NCBI GenBank assembly: GCA_937925595.1
Contig: CALALQ010000335.1
Span: 1 to 16,495 of the forward strand
Direction: 5' to 3'
From: an uncultured Demequina sp.
GTDB lineage: Bacteria > Actinomycetota > Actinomycetes > Actinomycetales > Demequinaceae
Length of the DNA stretch: 16,495 nt
A program made the position numbers and the translations under genes. Below are positions 6,615 through 15,553 of the stretch, one piece after another. Within the stretch, counting starts at the first letter, position 1. Every line of letters starts with the position of its first letter. The notes below the pieces were generated by a model. The model ran no database searches and was not told the origin of the DNA. It saw only the letters and a program-made list of their open reading frames with translations.

Positions 6615-8618
6615 ATGCCAGCCACCACCCCGGTTGCCTCAGTTGGCCGCATTCCCATCGTGGGCGTGGGCCCGGTTCTCGAGGAGGGCCGCTGGCCCGC
6701 TCGCGCTGTTGTGGGCGAGGCGGTGCCCATCACCGCGACGATCTTCCGCGAAGGGCACGACGCCGAAGGCGCCAATGTGGTCATCACTCGCCCCACAGGT
6801 CGCACCCAGTACCTCCCCATGCCGGTCAAGGAATGGGGCATCAGCCTCTACGAGGCCATCTACCTGCCCACCTCTGAGGGACTGCATCACTTCCGCGTCG
6901 AAGCATGGTCCGATCCCTTCTCCACGTGGGCGCACGCCGCTCGCGTCAAGGTCCACGCAGGCGTCGACGTGCAGCTCATGCTCGACGAGGGTGTCCAGGT
7001 GCTGACTAGCGCAATCGAAGAGGTCAAGCGTCCCGCCGCCAAGCAGCAGATCCTCGCGGACGCCATCAAGGCGCTGAAGGATGGGCGCAAGGACCCCCAG
7101 GCGCGCATCGCGGCGGCCGTAAGCGACAAGGTGGTCGCCGTTCTCACCGCCGCTCCCCTGCGCGACTTCGTCACCACCTCACCCGACTACCCACTTGAGG
7201 TGCAGAGGGAACGGGCCCTGGCGTCGGCCTGGTACGAGATCTTCCCCCGCTCGGAGGGCGCGAAGCTCAACAAGCGCACGGGCACGTGGACGTCCGGAAC
7301 CTTCACCACCGCCGCCAAGCGCCTTCCTGCCATCGCGGAAATGGGCTTCGACATCGTCTACCTCACGCCGATCCACCCGATCGGCCTCACGCACCGCAAG
7401 GGGCGCAACAACTCGCTCACAGCGGAGCCAGGCGACCCCGGCAGCCCGTATGCGATCGGCAGCGCGGACGGCGGCCACGACGCGATCCACCCAGAGCTCG
7501 GCACGCTGCGCCAGTTCAAGAACTTCACGGCGCGCGCCAAGGAGCTGGGACTCGAGGTGGCGCTCGACCTCGCGCTGCAGTGCTCCCCCGATCATCCGTG
7601 GGTCACGGAACATCCCGAGTGGTTCACTACTCGGCTCGACGGCACGATCGCGTACGCGGAGAACCCGCCGAAGAAGTATCAGGACATCTACCCCCTCAAC
7701 TTCGACAACGACCCCGAAGGCATCTACATCGCCATCCGCGATGTCCTCGAGCACTGGGTCGCCGCTGGCGTCACCGCCTTCCGCGTCGACAACCCACACA
7801 CCAAGCCGCTCACGTTCTGGGAGCGACTGCTGAGCCACTTCGCCCAGCACCACCCTGACGTCATCTTCCTCGCCGAGGCCTTCACGCGGCCCGCGATGAT
7901 GCACACGCTCGCCAAGATCGGCTTCCACCAGAGCTACACGTACTTCACGTGGCGCCAGACGGCTGCGGAGATGGCCGAGTATCTCGAAGAGGTCAGCGGG
8001 GCATCCTCGTTCTATATGCGACCGAACTTCTGGCCCACGACCCACGACATCCTCACGCCTGATATGCAGGCCGGCGGCCCGCCGCTGTACCGGATGCGCG
8101 CCGTGCTCGCCGCGATGGGCTCTCCGTCGTACGGCATCTACACCGGCTACGAGTTCGTCGAGAACGTGCCGCGACCGGGCGTCGAAGAGCAGATCGACAA
8201 CGAGAAGTACGAGTTCAAGGCGCGCGACTGGTCGAAGGCCGATGTGCACGGCATCGCGTCGCTGCTCACGAGGCTCAACGACCTGCGCGCCAAGCACCCC
8301 GCGCTGCGTCGCCTTCGCGGCCTCATCGTTCACCCCAGCTCGAACCCCAACATCCTGTGCTTCTCCCGCCACCTCGACGCCGCCGAATCGCCGACGGGCA
8401 AGGCCGACACCGTCATCACGGTGGTGAGCTTCGACGCCCACAGCGTGCAGGAGGGGGTCGTGTGGCTGGACTTGGGTGCCATTGGGCAGCTGGACGACGC
8501 TGTGCTCACCGTTGACGACGCGGTCACCGGAGAGACTTTCACGTGGGGCCGGGAGTTCTTCGTGCGCTTTGATCCCCACGACACGCTCGCGCACGCGGCA
8601 ACGGTGAGGCAGCCATGA
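6615..8618 (+). CDS. glgE: GlgE, alpha-1,4-glucan:maltose-1-phosphate maltosyltransferase
   Basis: This 667-residue GH13_3 enzyme transfers maltosyl units from maltose-1-phosphate to the non-reducing end of alpha-1,4-glucan in the cytoplasm. The N-terminal domain aligns with known GlgE (about 11-50, RIPIVGVGPVLEEGRWPARA then VGEAVPITATIFREGHDA). It is followed by the helical insert (about 120-185) and the catalytic barrel. The nucleophile is D392 in FRVDNPHTKP, the acid/base is E421 in FLAEAFTRP and the third carboxylate is D478 in PTTHDIL. Each is two residues before D394, E423 and D480 of Streptomyces GlgE, which supports the chosen start. Length is normal. Its stop overlaps the treS start (ATGA), so the two are probably translationally coupled. 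The usual maltokinase partner gene is not in this cluster. Confidence 0.97.
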   Translation: MPATTPVASVGRIPIVGVGPVLEEGRWPARAVVGEAVPITATIFREGHDAEGANVVITRPTGRTQYLPMPVKEWGISLYEAIYLPTSEGLHHFRVEAWSDPFSTWAHAARVKVHAGVDVQLMLDEGVQVLTSAIEEVKRPAAKQQILADAIKALKDGRKDPQARIAAAVSDKVVAVLTAAPLRDFVTTSPDYPLEVQRERALASAWYEIFPRSEGAKLNKRTGTWTSGTFTTAAKRLPAIAEMGFDIVYLTPIHPIGLTHRKGRNNSLTAEPGDPGSPYAIGSADGGHDAIHPELGTLRQFKNFTARAKELGLEVALDLALQCSPDHPWVTEHPEWFTTRLDGTIAYAENPPKKYQDIYPLNFDNDPEGIYIAIRDVLEHWVAAGVTAFRVDNPHTKPLTFWERLLSHFAQHHPDVIFLAEAFTRPAMMHTLAKIGFHQSYTYFTWRQTAAEMAEYLEEVSGASSFYMRPNFWPTTHDILTPDMQAGGPPLYRMRAVLAAMGSPSYGIYTGYEFVENVPRPGVEEQIDNEKYEFKARDWSKADVHGIASLLTRLNDLRAKHPALRRLRGLIVHPSSNPNILCFSRHLDAAESPTGKADTVITVVSFDAHSVQEGVVWLDLGAIGQLDDAVLTVDDAVTGETFTWGREFFVRFDPHDTLAHAATVRQP

Positions 8619-10300
8619 AGCGACTACTCAAGACCCTTCCCAAGCGAGAGCGCGACCTCACGCAGGACCCGCTGTGGTACCGCACCGCCGTGTTCTACGA
8701 GGTGCTCGTGCGCGCCTTCCATGACTCCGACGGTGACGGCATCGGCGACCTGCGCGGCCTCATCAAGCGCCTCGACTACCTCGCGTGGCTTGGCGTGGAT
8801 GCCCTGTGGCTCCCGCCGTTCTACCCGTCACCGCTCAAAGACGGCGGCTATGACGTGGCTGACTATCGCGCTGTGGATCCCCGCTACGGGACCATGGCGG
8901 ACTTCGAAGAGCTCATCGATGAGGTCCACCAGCGCGGCATGCGCATCACGATCGATCTGGTCCTCAACCACACGTCGGAGCAGCACCCCTGGTTCCAGGC
9001 CTCCCGCCATGACCCCGAAGGTCCCTACGGCGATTACTACGTGTGGTCTGACACGAACGACAAGTGGCTCGACGCGCGCATCATCTTCACCGACGTCGAA
9101 ACCTCGAACTGGGCATGGGACCCGGTGCGGGAGCAGTACTACTGGCACCGGTTCTACTCCCACCAGCCGGACCTCAACTTCGAGAACCCCGCCGTGCGCC
9201 AGGAGATGCTCGACATCGCGAGCTTCTGGCTCGCCAAGGGAATCGACGGCTTCCGGCTCGACGCCGTTCCGTACCTGTTCGAGGACGAGGGCAACGCGGG
9301 AGAGAACGACCCCCGCACCCACGCCTTCCTGCGCGAGCTGCGAGCGCTCGTGGACCGCGAGGCGCCCGGCGCCGTCCTCCTCGCAGAGGCGAACCAGCCC
9401 CCACACGAGGCTGCGGAATACTTCGGCACCGAGGAGGAGCCGGAGTGCCATATGTGCTTCCACTTCCCCGTGATGCCGCGCATCTTCTACTCGATCAAGG
9501 CAGAGGACGCGACGCACCTGCGCCGGGTGCTCCACGACACTCCCGTGCCCCCGGCGAATGGCCAATGGTCGACCTTCCTTCGCAACCACGACGAGCTCAC
9601 GCTCGAGATGGTCACCCCAGAGGAACGCCACCAGATGTTCGAGTGGTACGCGCCGCACCCGCAGATGAAGGCGCACACCGGAATCAGGCGACGCCTCGCT
9701 CCCCTGCTCGACAACTCTCGCCACGCGCTCGAGCTCGCGCACGCGCTCATCCTGTCGCTGCCCGGCACCCCGTGCCTGTACTACGGCGACGAGATCGCCA
9801 TGGGCGACAACGTGTGGCTGCCCGACCGCGACTCCGTGCGCACGCCCATGCAGTGGACCCCTGATCGCAATGCGGGCTTCTCCGATGCCGACCCCGGCGC
9901 GCTCTATCTGCCGGTTGTCCAGTCCCTTGTGCACCACTATCACGGCGTCAACGTCGAGTCCTCGCTCATGCAGGCGACGTCCGGTTTGTACTGGCTTCGC
10001 CGATTCCTCGCCGCGAGGGCCCAGCACCCCGCCTTCTCAGATGGCGGATATGAGGACGTGCCAAGTGACAACGCGTCAGTATTCTCTTTCCTCAGGACCC
10101 ATCCGGAGGAGTCGGTGCTCGTTGCGATGAACTTCTCATCGCATCAGGCTTCGGCGCTGCTTTCTCTGCCTGAGCATGCTGGAAGGAAGGTGCGCACGAT
10201 CGTGAACAAGACGCCGTTCCAGGATGTCTCGGAAGACGGCACCTTCCGCCTGACCTTCGCGCCCCATTCCTTCTACTGGTTGGTGGTCAGTCGTGGCTAG
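8615..10300 (+). CDS. treS: TreS, trehalose synthase (maltose alpha-D-glucosyltransferase)
   Basis: This 561-residue GH13_16 enzyme interconverts trehalose and maltose by intramolecular transfer. The N-terminus [21 protein letters not shown] (in two parts, about 18-28 and 29-38) and the calcium-site-like [13 protein letters not shown] (37-49) are typical. The catalytic residues are D216 in [11 protein letters not shown]258 in LLAEAN and D326 in [12 protein letters not shown], equivalent to D230, E272 and D342 of mycobacterial TreS. The segment VNVESSLMQ in the C-terminal half is characteristic. The length matches stand-alone TreS; there is no fused maltokinase domain. ATG 8615 overlaps the glgE stop by four bases and has GGTGAGG (8603-8609) five bases upstream. 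The 3' end overlaps glgB by eight bases. It would supply maltose from trehalose for phosphorylation and use by GlgE, or run in the trehalose direction. Confidence 0.96.
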   Translation: MKRLLKTLPKRERDLTQDPLWYRTAVFYEVLVRAFHDSDGDGIGDLRGLIKRLDYLAWLGVDALWLPPFYPSPLKDGGYDVADYRAVDPRYGTMADFEELIDEVHQRGMRITIDLVLNHTSEQHPWFQASRHDPEGPYGDYYVWSDTNDKWLDARIIFTDVETSNWAWDPVREQYYWHRFYSHQPDLNFENPAVRQEMLDIASFWLAKGIDGFRLDAVPYLFEDEGNAGENDPRTHAFLRELRALVDREAPGAVLLAEANQPPHEAAEYFGTEEEPECHMCFHFPVMPRIFYSIKAEDATHLRRVLHDTPVPPANGQWSTFLRNHDELTLEMVTPEERHQMFEWYAPHPQMKAHTGIRRRLAPLLDNSRHALELAHALILSLPGTPCLYYGDEIAMGDNVWLPDRDSVRTPMQWTPDRNAGFSDADPGALYLPVVQSLVHHYHGVNVESSLMQATSGLYWLRRFLAARAQHPAFSDGGYEDVPSDNASVFSFLRTHPEESVLVAMNFSSHQASALLSLPEHAGRKVRTIVNKTPFQDVSEDGTFRLTFAPHSFYWLVVSRG

Positions 10301-12458
10301 CGTCAACGAAGCGCTCCTCGCCGAGGTGGCCGCGGGCACCTATTACCAGCCACATTCGGTGTTGGGTCCCCACGTGACCGACGCTGGGGTCACCATTCGC
10401 GTGCTCCGTCCCCTAGCGTCGGCCGTCTCCATTGAGACGCTTGACGGAACCTTTGAGGCCAAGCATGAGCACCACGGCGTGTGGGTTGCGCAGCTGCCCG
10501 GAGACGATGCGCCCGACTATCGCGTGCATGTCACCTATGACGGGGACCCGGTGGTGACGGACGATCCGTACCGCTTCCTGCCCACGCTCGGCGAACTCGA
10601 CCTGCACCTCATTCGTGAGGGCCGGCACGAGCGTCTGTGGGAAGTGCTCGGCGCGAACATCCACCGCTACCCCTCGGTGCTCGGCGAGGTGACGGGAACC
10701 GCCTTCGCGGTGTGGGCACCCAATGCACGCGCGGTGCGCGTCGTGGGGGACTTCAACATGTGGCAGGGTGCCACTCACGCAATGCGCTCCCTTGGCTCCT
10801 CAGGAGTCTGGGAGCTTTTTGTTCCCGGCGTGGGAGCGGGCACGACGTACAAGTTCGAAATCCTGGGCAAGGACGGCCACTGGCGACAGAAGGCCGATCC
10901 CCTCGCGAAGGCCACGGAGCGGCCGCCGCAGACCGCATCGATCGTCACCGAGTCCTCCTACACCTGGAGCGACGACGCGTGGATGAACGATCGGCCCAAC
11001 CACCAGCCGCATCAGGCGCCCATGTCCGTCTACGAGGTGCACTTGGGCTCGTGGCGCCAAGGACTCAGCTACCGCGACCTCGCTCGAGAGCTCGTCGAGT
11101 ACGTCACGGACCTTGGCTTCACGCATGTGGAGTTCATGCCCGTCATGGAGCACCCGTTCGGCGGTTCGTGGGGCTACCAGGTGTCCGGCTACTACGCGCC
11201 CACCTCTCGCTTCGGATCCCCTGACGACTTCCGCTTCCTCGTGGACGCCCTGCATCAAGCGGGGATCGGCGTCATCCTCGATTGGGTGCCGGGCCACTTT
11301 CCCAAGGATGAGTGGGCGCTCGGCCGCTTCGATGGGACGCCCCTCTACGAGCACCCGGATCCGCTGCGCGGAGAGCAGCCCGATTGGGGAACCTTCATTT
11401 TCGACTTCGGCCGCCCGGAGGTGCACAACTTCCTCGTCGCCAACGCGACGTATTGGCTCCAGGAGTTCCACGTCGATGGGCTGCGCGTGGACGCCGTGGC
11501 CTCGATGCTCTATCTCGACTACTCAAGAGAGGCTGGCCAATGGCGACCCAACGTCCACGGCGGCCGCGAGAACCTCGATGCGATCGCGTTCCTGCAGGAG
11601 GCGAATGCGGTCGCGTACCGCACCAATCCCGGCATCGTGATGATCGCCGAGGAGTCCACCGCCTGGCCGGGCGTCACCGCTCCCACCAACGCCGGCGGGC
11701 TCGGCTTTGGCCTCAAGTGGAACATGGGCTGGATGAACGACACCCTGCGCTACATGCAGGAGGAGCCGATCAACCGCTCCCACCACCACCACACCATCAC
11801 GTTCTCGCTGATGTACGCCTTCTCCGAGCAGTTCATGCTTCCCATCAGCCATGACGAGGTGGTGCACGGAAAGGGCTCGCTCATCGGACGCATGCCTGGC
11901 GACCAGTGGCAGCGCGTAGCCGGCGTCCGTGCCCTGCTTGCCTATCAGTGGACACACCCCGGCAAGCAGCTGCTGTTCATGGGCTCCGAGTTCGGGCAGG
12001 ACGCCGAATGGTCGGAGGGCCGTTCACTCGACTGGTGGCACCTCGAGGATCCGCTCCACGAGGGGCTGCGCCGACTGGTGCGCGACCTCAATGGGCTCTA
12101 CAAGACGGTCCCTGCGCTGTGGGAGCGCGACTCCGACCCCGCTGGCTTCCACTGGCTCGACGCCGACGACGCGGATCACAACGTGCTCGCGTACTCACGC
12201 ATCGACAACCATGGCAACCCGGTCGTGGTGGTGGTGAACTTCGCTGGCGTCCCGCACGAGGGCTACCGCGTGGGCCTTCCCCACGCGGGTGCGTGGGATG
12301 AGGTGCTCAACACCGACTCCGAGATCTACGGTGGCTCGGGAGTGGGCAACCTGGGACGCGTCGAGGCGCAGTCCAAGGGCTGGAAGGGACAGCCAGCCTC
12401 CGCAACACTGCGCGTTCCCCCGCTCGGCGCGGTGATCCTGCGACCGGCGCAGGGCTAG
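10293..12458 (+). CDS. glgB: GlgB, 1,4-alpha-glucan branching enzyme
   Basis: This 721-residue GH13_9 enzyme creates alpha-1,6 branches in glycogen-type glucan. Two N-terminal beta domains are present (about 10-100, and a CBM48 at about 125-225 with [20 protein letters not shown] in two parts). The barrel carries D400 in [18 protein letters not shown]453 in MIAEEST and D521 in [12 protein letters not shown], each five residues before D405, E458 and D526 of E. coli GlgB. Length is normal. The GTG start at 10293 overlaps the treS stop by eight bases and has only a weak G-rich ribosome site, consistent with coupled translation. The gene ends 18 bases from the stop of the convergent ybbN-like gene, with no terminator hairpin visible between them. 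With GlgE it completes a pathway that makes branched alpha-glucan. Confidence 0.97.
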   Translation: MASVNEALLAEVAAGTYYQPHSVLGPHVTDAGVTIRVLRPLASAVSIETLDGTFEAKHEHHGVWVAQLPGDDAPDYRVHVTYDGDPVVTDDPYRFLPTLGELDLHLIREGRHERLWEVLGANIHRYPSVLGEVTGTAFAVWAPNARAVRVVGDFNMWQGATHAMRSLGSSGVWELFVPGVGAGTTYKFEILGKDGHWRQKADPLAKATERPPQTASIVTESSYTWSDDAWMNDRPNHQPHQAPMSVYEVHLGSWRQGLSYRDLARELVEYVTDLGFTHVEFMPVMEHPFGGSWGYQVSGYYAPTSRFGSPDDFRFLVDALHQAGIGVILDWVPGHFPKDEWALGRFDGTPLYEHPDPLRGEQPDWGTFIFDFGRPEVHNFLVANATYWLQEFHVDGLRVDAVASMLYLDYSREAGQWRPNVHGGRENLDAIAFLQEANAVAYRTNPGIVMIAEESTAWPGVTAPTNAGGLGFGLKWNMGWMNDTLRYMQEEPINRSHHHHTITFSLMYAFSEQFMLPISHDEVVHGKGSLIGRMPGDQWQRVAGVRALLAYQWTHPGKQLLFMGSEFGQDAEWSEGRSLDWWHLEDPLHEGLRRLVRDLNGLYKTVPALWERDSDPAGFHWLDADDADHNVLAYSRIDNHGNPVVVVVNFAGVPHEGYRVGLPHAGAWDEVLNTDSEIYGGSGVGNLGRVEAQSKGWKGQPASATLRVPPLGAVILRPAQG

Positions 12459-12476
12459 CCGCAGGCTCGTCGAGAA

Positions 12477-13358
12477 CTAGTACAGCGCAGCCGCGAGCGC
12501 GCGACGGGCGGCGATCACTCGCTCATCCTCGCCGCCTACGACGTCGAACAGCTCCACGAGGCGCTCACGCACGCGATCGCGCTCCTCGCCTGAGGTGGCC
12601 TTCACGACGTCGAGCAGGCGAGCGAAGGCGTCCTCCACGGCGCCTCCAAGCACGTCGAGATCCGCAACAGCCAGTTGGGCGTCCACATCATCGGCCGACG
12701 CTGCGGCGGCTGAGCGCACCGCGTTCAGGTCCGCGCCGCGAGTGCGGGCCATGAGGCGCACCTGGGCGCGTCCGGCCTTGGCCTCCGCGTCCTTGGGGTT
12801 CTCCTTGAGCGCCTTGTCGTACGCGGCGACGGCAGCGTCGTAGTCCTCGCGCTCAATCGCGTCGTACGCCTCTTGGTGCAGTGGCGGGAGCGGCTCTGGT
12901 TCGGGAGCCGACTCTCGCGGCTCGCCCACCTGCATTCCGGACTGAGCGGCAATCTGCAGAATCTGGCGCACCACGTCGCGCAGCTGGTCATCGTCAGCCG
13001 AGCCCTGGAACACCGGAGCCGGACGGCCGCCGATGAGAGCGACTACGGCGGGAACCGCGTTGATCTGCAGCGCCTGGGAGATCGCCGGCTGGGCGTCGAC
13101 ATCGCACACGCCCACGGTGATGGCGCCGCCCTCCTGCTCGGCGATCTTCGCCAGACGGGAGGCAAGGTCCTCAGATGCTGGCGAAGCCGCTGCCGTGAAC
13201 ACCAGCAGAATCGGTGCCTGCAGGGACTTCTCAGCGAACTGCTGGAGATTCTGCTCCGTGACGTCGACGGTGCCGCTGGGGGCGCCCTGTTCCGAGCGTC
13301 GGGCCTGTGCTGCGAGCGCGGCGAGATCCACCGCGCCCCTCACGGGAGGAATGCTCAC
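12477..13358 (-). CDS. ybbN: YbbN/CnoX-like thioredoxin-fold and TPR protein without CxxC
   Basis: This 293-residue cytoplasmic protein has a thioredoxin-like domain (about 30-138) including the cis-proline segment INAVPAVVAL (99-108). An acidic/proline linker (about 146-160) precedes a TPR-type helical region (about 160-293, with AYDAIEREDYDAAVAAYDKAL in two parts). The position of the CxxC motif reads A-S-P-A (58-61), and the only cysteine is C85, so it cannot do dithiol exchange. This architecture is that of YbbN/CnoX, a holdase that works with DnaK and GroEL in E. coli. The GTG start at 13358 overlaps the lipoprotein stop (GTGA), with GAAGG ten bases upstream, so it is the last gene of a three-gene coupled operon. 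The family call is good; the chaperone role is by analogy. Confidence 0.88.
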   Translation of the reverse strand: MSIPPVRGAVDLAALAAQARRSEQGAPSGTVDVTEQNLQQFAEKSLQAPILLVFTAAASPASEDLASRLAKIAEQEGGAITVGVCDVDAQPAISQALQINAVPAVVALIGGRPAPVFQGSADDDQLRDVVRQILQIAAQSGMQVGEPRESAPEPEPLPPLHQEAYDAIEREDYDAAVAAYDKALKENPKDAEAKAGRAQVRLMARTRGADLNAVRSAAAASADDVDAQLAVADLDVLGGAVEDAFARLLDVVKATSGEERDRVRERLVELFDVVGGEDERVIAARRALAAALY

Positions 13359-14335
13359 TTGGGTGTCACCTTCACGAGATTGTGGTCGGCCGCCACCACG
13401 CCGGGCAGCGACTCGATCGCGGGTCCGGGAATGTAGAAGACGAGCAGGTCACGGTAGTGGTGCACCACCTTGGCCTTGAGCTTGCCACCGCTCAGCAGCG
13501 CCTTGTCTCCAGCGGGGACGGAGACCTTGGCGTTCTTCACGGTGAAGGTCGAGGTGATCTGCACGGGAGCGAACACGAGGGCGCCGCCGTCTGCGGTCTG
13601 CAGCACGTAGGTGTCCTCTTCGCGGGTCGTGACCTCGTCCTTGTACTTGCCCTTGGCCTTCTTGGTGGCCTTGGTGAGCACGTCGCGAGCCGTGAACAGC
13701 TGCTTGCGGTACGTGTCCTCGAGGAAGTCGTCCTGAAGCTCGGACTTGGATCCCTCGTTGAGGAGCTTGAGGTAGTTCTCGACCACCGTCTTTGCGGTGG
13801 GGTCCACCATGGGGTCGTCGAGAGCGAGCTGGTTGGCACCCGTCGCGAAGCCGGCCATCGCCGGAAGGGTCGCGCCGGGGATCATGTGCGCCCAGCCGCG
13901 CAGCTGGTAGTCCACGTCAAAGGAGTCCTGAACCCACAGCATGACGACGGGCGTCACGTCCTCGGTGGGCTGGGCCGTCACGGAGACGAGCACTCGCGGC
14001 CACGTGTCCGCCGACGACACGTAGACAGCCTGCGACTCCTCAGGGAGGACGTCCGGCGTGATCTTCTTATCGGCCTTCGCCTGCTTGTATTGCGCGGCGC
14101 GAACGATCTTCGCGTCGCCGCCAATGCGGTTCGCCAGCAGCTTGGCGTCGGCAGCCTCATCGGCCGCTGCGAGTTCCGCGAAGGTCTCTGGAAGGATGCG
14201 ATCGGCTTGGGACTCGACAACGGCGGCTGCCTCCGAAGGCTCCGGCGCCGCCGAAACGGTGGGCACCTCCGGGGTGCATGCGGTGAGCGCCAGCAAGGCG
14301 AGTCCCGCGGCGGAGGCGATCAGTGCGCGCTTCAT
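13355..14335 (-). CDS. Predicted lipoprotein of unknown function
   Basis: I do not recognise the family. The 326-residue protein starts MKRALIASAAGLALLALTAC: a lipoprotein signal peptide with lipobox LTAC and lipidated cysteine at residue 20. A short Pro/Glu/Ala linker follows, then a mixed alpha/beta globular region. The C-terminal half has a Lys-rich segment (about 205-225) and ends LPGVVAADHNLVKVTPK. There are no transmembrane helices after the signal and no catalytic motif that I can name. The ATG at 14335 overlaps the upstream membrane-protein stop (ATGA), and a strong GAGGAGGA (14342-14349) lies six bases before it. The tight coupling suggests that it works outside the cell together with that membrane protein. 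It is transcribed before the ybbN-like gene. Confidence 0.85.
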   Translation of the reverse strand: MKRALIASAAGLALLALTACTPEVPTVSAAPEPSEAAAVVESQADRILPETFAELAAADEAADAKLLANRIGGDAKIVRAAQYKQAKADKKITPDVLPEESQAVYVSSADTWPRVLVSVTAQPTEDVTPVVMLWVQDSFDVDYQLRGWAHMIPGATLPAMAGFATGANQLALDDPMVDPTAKTVVENYLKLLNEGSKSELQDDFLEDTYRKQLFTARDVLTKATKKAKGKYKDEVTTREEDTYVLQTADGGALVFAPVQITSTFTVKNAKVSVPAGDKALLSGGKLKAKVVHHYRDLLVFYIPGPAIESLPGVVAADHNLVKVTPK

Positions 14336-15456
14336 GAGCGGTCCTCCTCGTCGTTGGTCGCGGGTGGGATGAACGGCTCCACACCCGGCGCAGCCGCCGA
14401 AGGTGGTGTGGCTGCGGAGACCGGGCTTGCGGGGCTGGGCTGCGAGGCCGGGCCGGCCGGGCTCGGCTGGCTCACGGGAGTCTGCGGCGATGCTGACGGC
14501 GCGAGCTGCTCCGCCGGAGACCCCGTGACGGGCACCACGAACACACCCGAGGTGGTCGCGGGCGCCTCAACGACGGGAATCGAGCCGGCGGGAGTGGGCT
14601 CCACGGGAATCTCCGCGACGGGCATGGTCGCGCCCATCTGGCGACGGTGGCGACGGCTGCCAGGCTTGGGCTCGCCCTTGCCGGAACCGATCGCCGAGCG
14701 CCTGGCAAGCCACTCCTCACTCTTGGACTGCGCGGGGCGCACGTCGATGAACAGCGCGATCAGGGCGATGAAGCCAAGCACTGACAGAGCGATGCCCCAC
14801 CAGATCAGCTGACCGATCCACTCGTCGTCGATGACGCGAGGCAGGTTCAGCTCCACAGTCTTCACCGTGGCGCCATCGAGGGCCTCGACCACGATCGTGA
14901 GACCCACAGGGACGTCAGCCGTCCTGATCGAGTAGGTCTGGTCCTGCTGCGCGGTGTCGCGCCAGATGTCCTGCGATCCCGCCGGCGTGGGCTCAGCGGA
15001 GGGAGCGGCCGACGCTGTGGGCGCCGGGCTCGCCGAGGCACTGGGGCTCGCGGTAGGGCTGGGCGAAGTCTTGGGCGAGGCACTCGGGCTTGCCGAGGGG
15101 CTCGCGCTCGGCGACGGGCTGGGGCTCGTCGCGACCTGCTTCGCCGGCTCCGAGTCGAAGGTCAGCGTCTCCCAATCGAAGATGCCGGTGAGCGTCACGG
15201 AGTCGCGAGTGGCGACCCACGCCTCGACGTCCTGAGCGCGAGCCGTGTGCGCCACCAAGGTGCCGTCACCGCGGAGGGTGAGCACAGCGTCGGGCGAGAT
15301 GGTCATCATCTCTGGGGGAACGACCACAACTGCCGCGTCGACCGCGGCGGTGGGGGTCGCCTCCGCGGCGGGTTTGAGCCCATTGGCGACAAGTCCCACC
15401 GCCAAGAGGACCAGCCCGATGACCCCTGCGATGAGGCCGGCTGTCCTTAACGTCAC
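14332..15456 (-). CDS. Two-TM membrane protein with Pro/Ser/Ala-rich segments, unknown function
   Basis: I do not recognise the family. From the chosen start the protein has 374 residues. An N-terminal helix (about 5-27) is followed by an extracellular beta-rich domain (about 38-105), a low-complexity S-P-S-A-S-P tract (111-160), a second short extracellular part (161-210) and a second helix (about 214-237, LIWWGIALSVLGFIALIALF). A basic stretch (GSRRHRRQ, 266-273) and a long cytoplasmic Pro/Ser/Ala-rich tail complete it. The positive residues after helix 2 support this orientation. I chose GTG 15456 because AGGAG (15464-15468) is seven bases upstream; an in-frame TTG at 15483 lies at the predicted transcription start and is unlikely. 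Codon 3 is TTA, rare in such GC-rich DNA. It is the first gene of a coupled operon with the lipoprotein and ybbN-like genes, and may present the lipoprotein or act in the envelope. Confidence 0.8.
   Translation of the reverse strand: MTLRTAGLIAGVIGLVLLAVGLVANGLKPAAEATPTAAVDAAVVVVPPEMMTISPDAVLTLRGDGTLVAHTARAQDVEAWVATRDSVTLTGIFDWETLTFDSEPAKQVATSPSPSPSASPSASPSASPKTSPSPTASPSASASPAPTASAAPSAEPTPAGSQDIWRDTAQQDQTYSIRTADVPVGLTIVVEALDGATVKTVELNLPRVIDDEWIGQLIWWGIALSVLGFIALIALFIDVRPAQSKSEEWLARRSAIGSGKGEPKPGSRRHRRQMGATMPVAEIPVEPTPAGSIPVVEAPATTSGVFVVPVTGSPAEQLAPSASPQTPVSQPSPAGPASQPSPASPVSAATPPSAAAPGVEPFIPPATNDEEDRS
14362..14514 (-). repeat. Low-complexity Pro/Ser/Ala tail of the membrane protein
   Basis: Codons for about residues 315-365 of the membrane protein encode recurring S-P-A, Q-P-S-P and A-S-P units without exact long DNA repeats. 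It is likely a disordered cytoplasmic tail. The DNA is GC-rich and compositionally biased, which also produces long meaningless open frames on the opposite strand. Confidence 0.6.
14977..15126 (-). repeat. Degenerate Ser/Pro/Ala repeat tract (extracellular linker)
   Basis: Codons for residues 111-160 of the membrane protein encode S-P-S-A-S-P-type units, visible on the plus strand as recurring GGGCTCG / GGGCTTG motifs. The repeats are imperfect, so the tract probably arose by slippage followed by drift and may vary in length between strains. Such segments usually act as flexible, often glycosylated, wall-spanning linkers. Confidence 0.7.
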
Positions 15457-15486
15457 GCGCAAACTCCTAACGTTTTCTGCCAAGAC

Positions 15487-15516
15487 ACTCTAGGAGTAAC
15501 GCACGAGAGCGGCCAA
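15487..15516 (-). promoter_or_regulatory. Leftward promoter of the membrane protein/lipoprotein/ybbN operon
   Basis: On the minus strand TTGGCC (-35, 15511-15516; 4 of 6) and TAGAGT (-10, 15487-15492; 4 of 6) are separated by 18 bases. Transcription would start near 15480, giving an untranslated leader of about 24 bases that contains the AGGAG of the GTG start at 15456. This agrees with the chosen start and argues against the TTG at 15483. Confidence 0.55.
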
Positions 15517-15524
15517 TCGTCACT

Positions 15525-15553
15525 TTGTCCCCACTTCCCCGGCGCACTACCCT
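15525..15553 (+). promoter_or_regulatory. Rightward promoter of the DivIVA-like gene
   Basis: TTGTCC (-35, 15525-15530; 4 of 6) and TACCCT (-10, 15548-15553, pattern TANNNT) are separated by 17 bases. Transcription would start near 15560, leaving a leader of about 30 bases that ends with AAGGAG. Its -35 is only eight bases from the -35 of the leftward promoter, so the two promoters are back to back. Confidence 0.5.

Noticed and set aside
7179..8594. 471-codon minus-strand frame opposite glgE
   Set aside because: Antisense shadow of glgE with Arg/Glu/Val-rich composition and no ribosome site or domain.
8828..10027. 399-codon minus-strand frame opposite treS
   Set aside because: Antisense shadow of treS; composition typical of a mirrored GC-rich gene.
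12459..12476. Bidirectional terminator between glgB and the ybbN-like gene
   Set aside because: The gap is only 18 bases with no inverted repeat or T-run, so convergent transcripts probably overlap or end inside the genes.
13307..14812. 501-codon plus-strand frame opposite the lipoprotein and membrane-protein genes
   Set aside because: It crosses three minus-strand genes that are linked by start/stop overlaps and good ribosome sites. The product is low-complexity Gly/Leu/Val/Arg sequence.
14954..15235. Plus-strand frame with a leucine/glycine repeat (GLAEALGLAVGLG-like)
   Set aside because: It is the reverse-strand reading of the Ser/Pro/Ala codon repeat in the membrane protein. There is no ribosome-binding site.
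15457..15483. Longer membrane protein starting at TTG 15483
   Set aside because: The TTG sits at the predicted transcription start and has no ribosome site. The GTG at 15456 has AGGAG at good spacing and directly precedes the hydrophobic helix.
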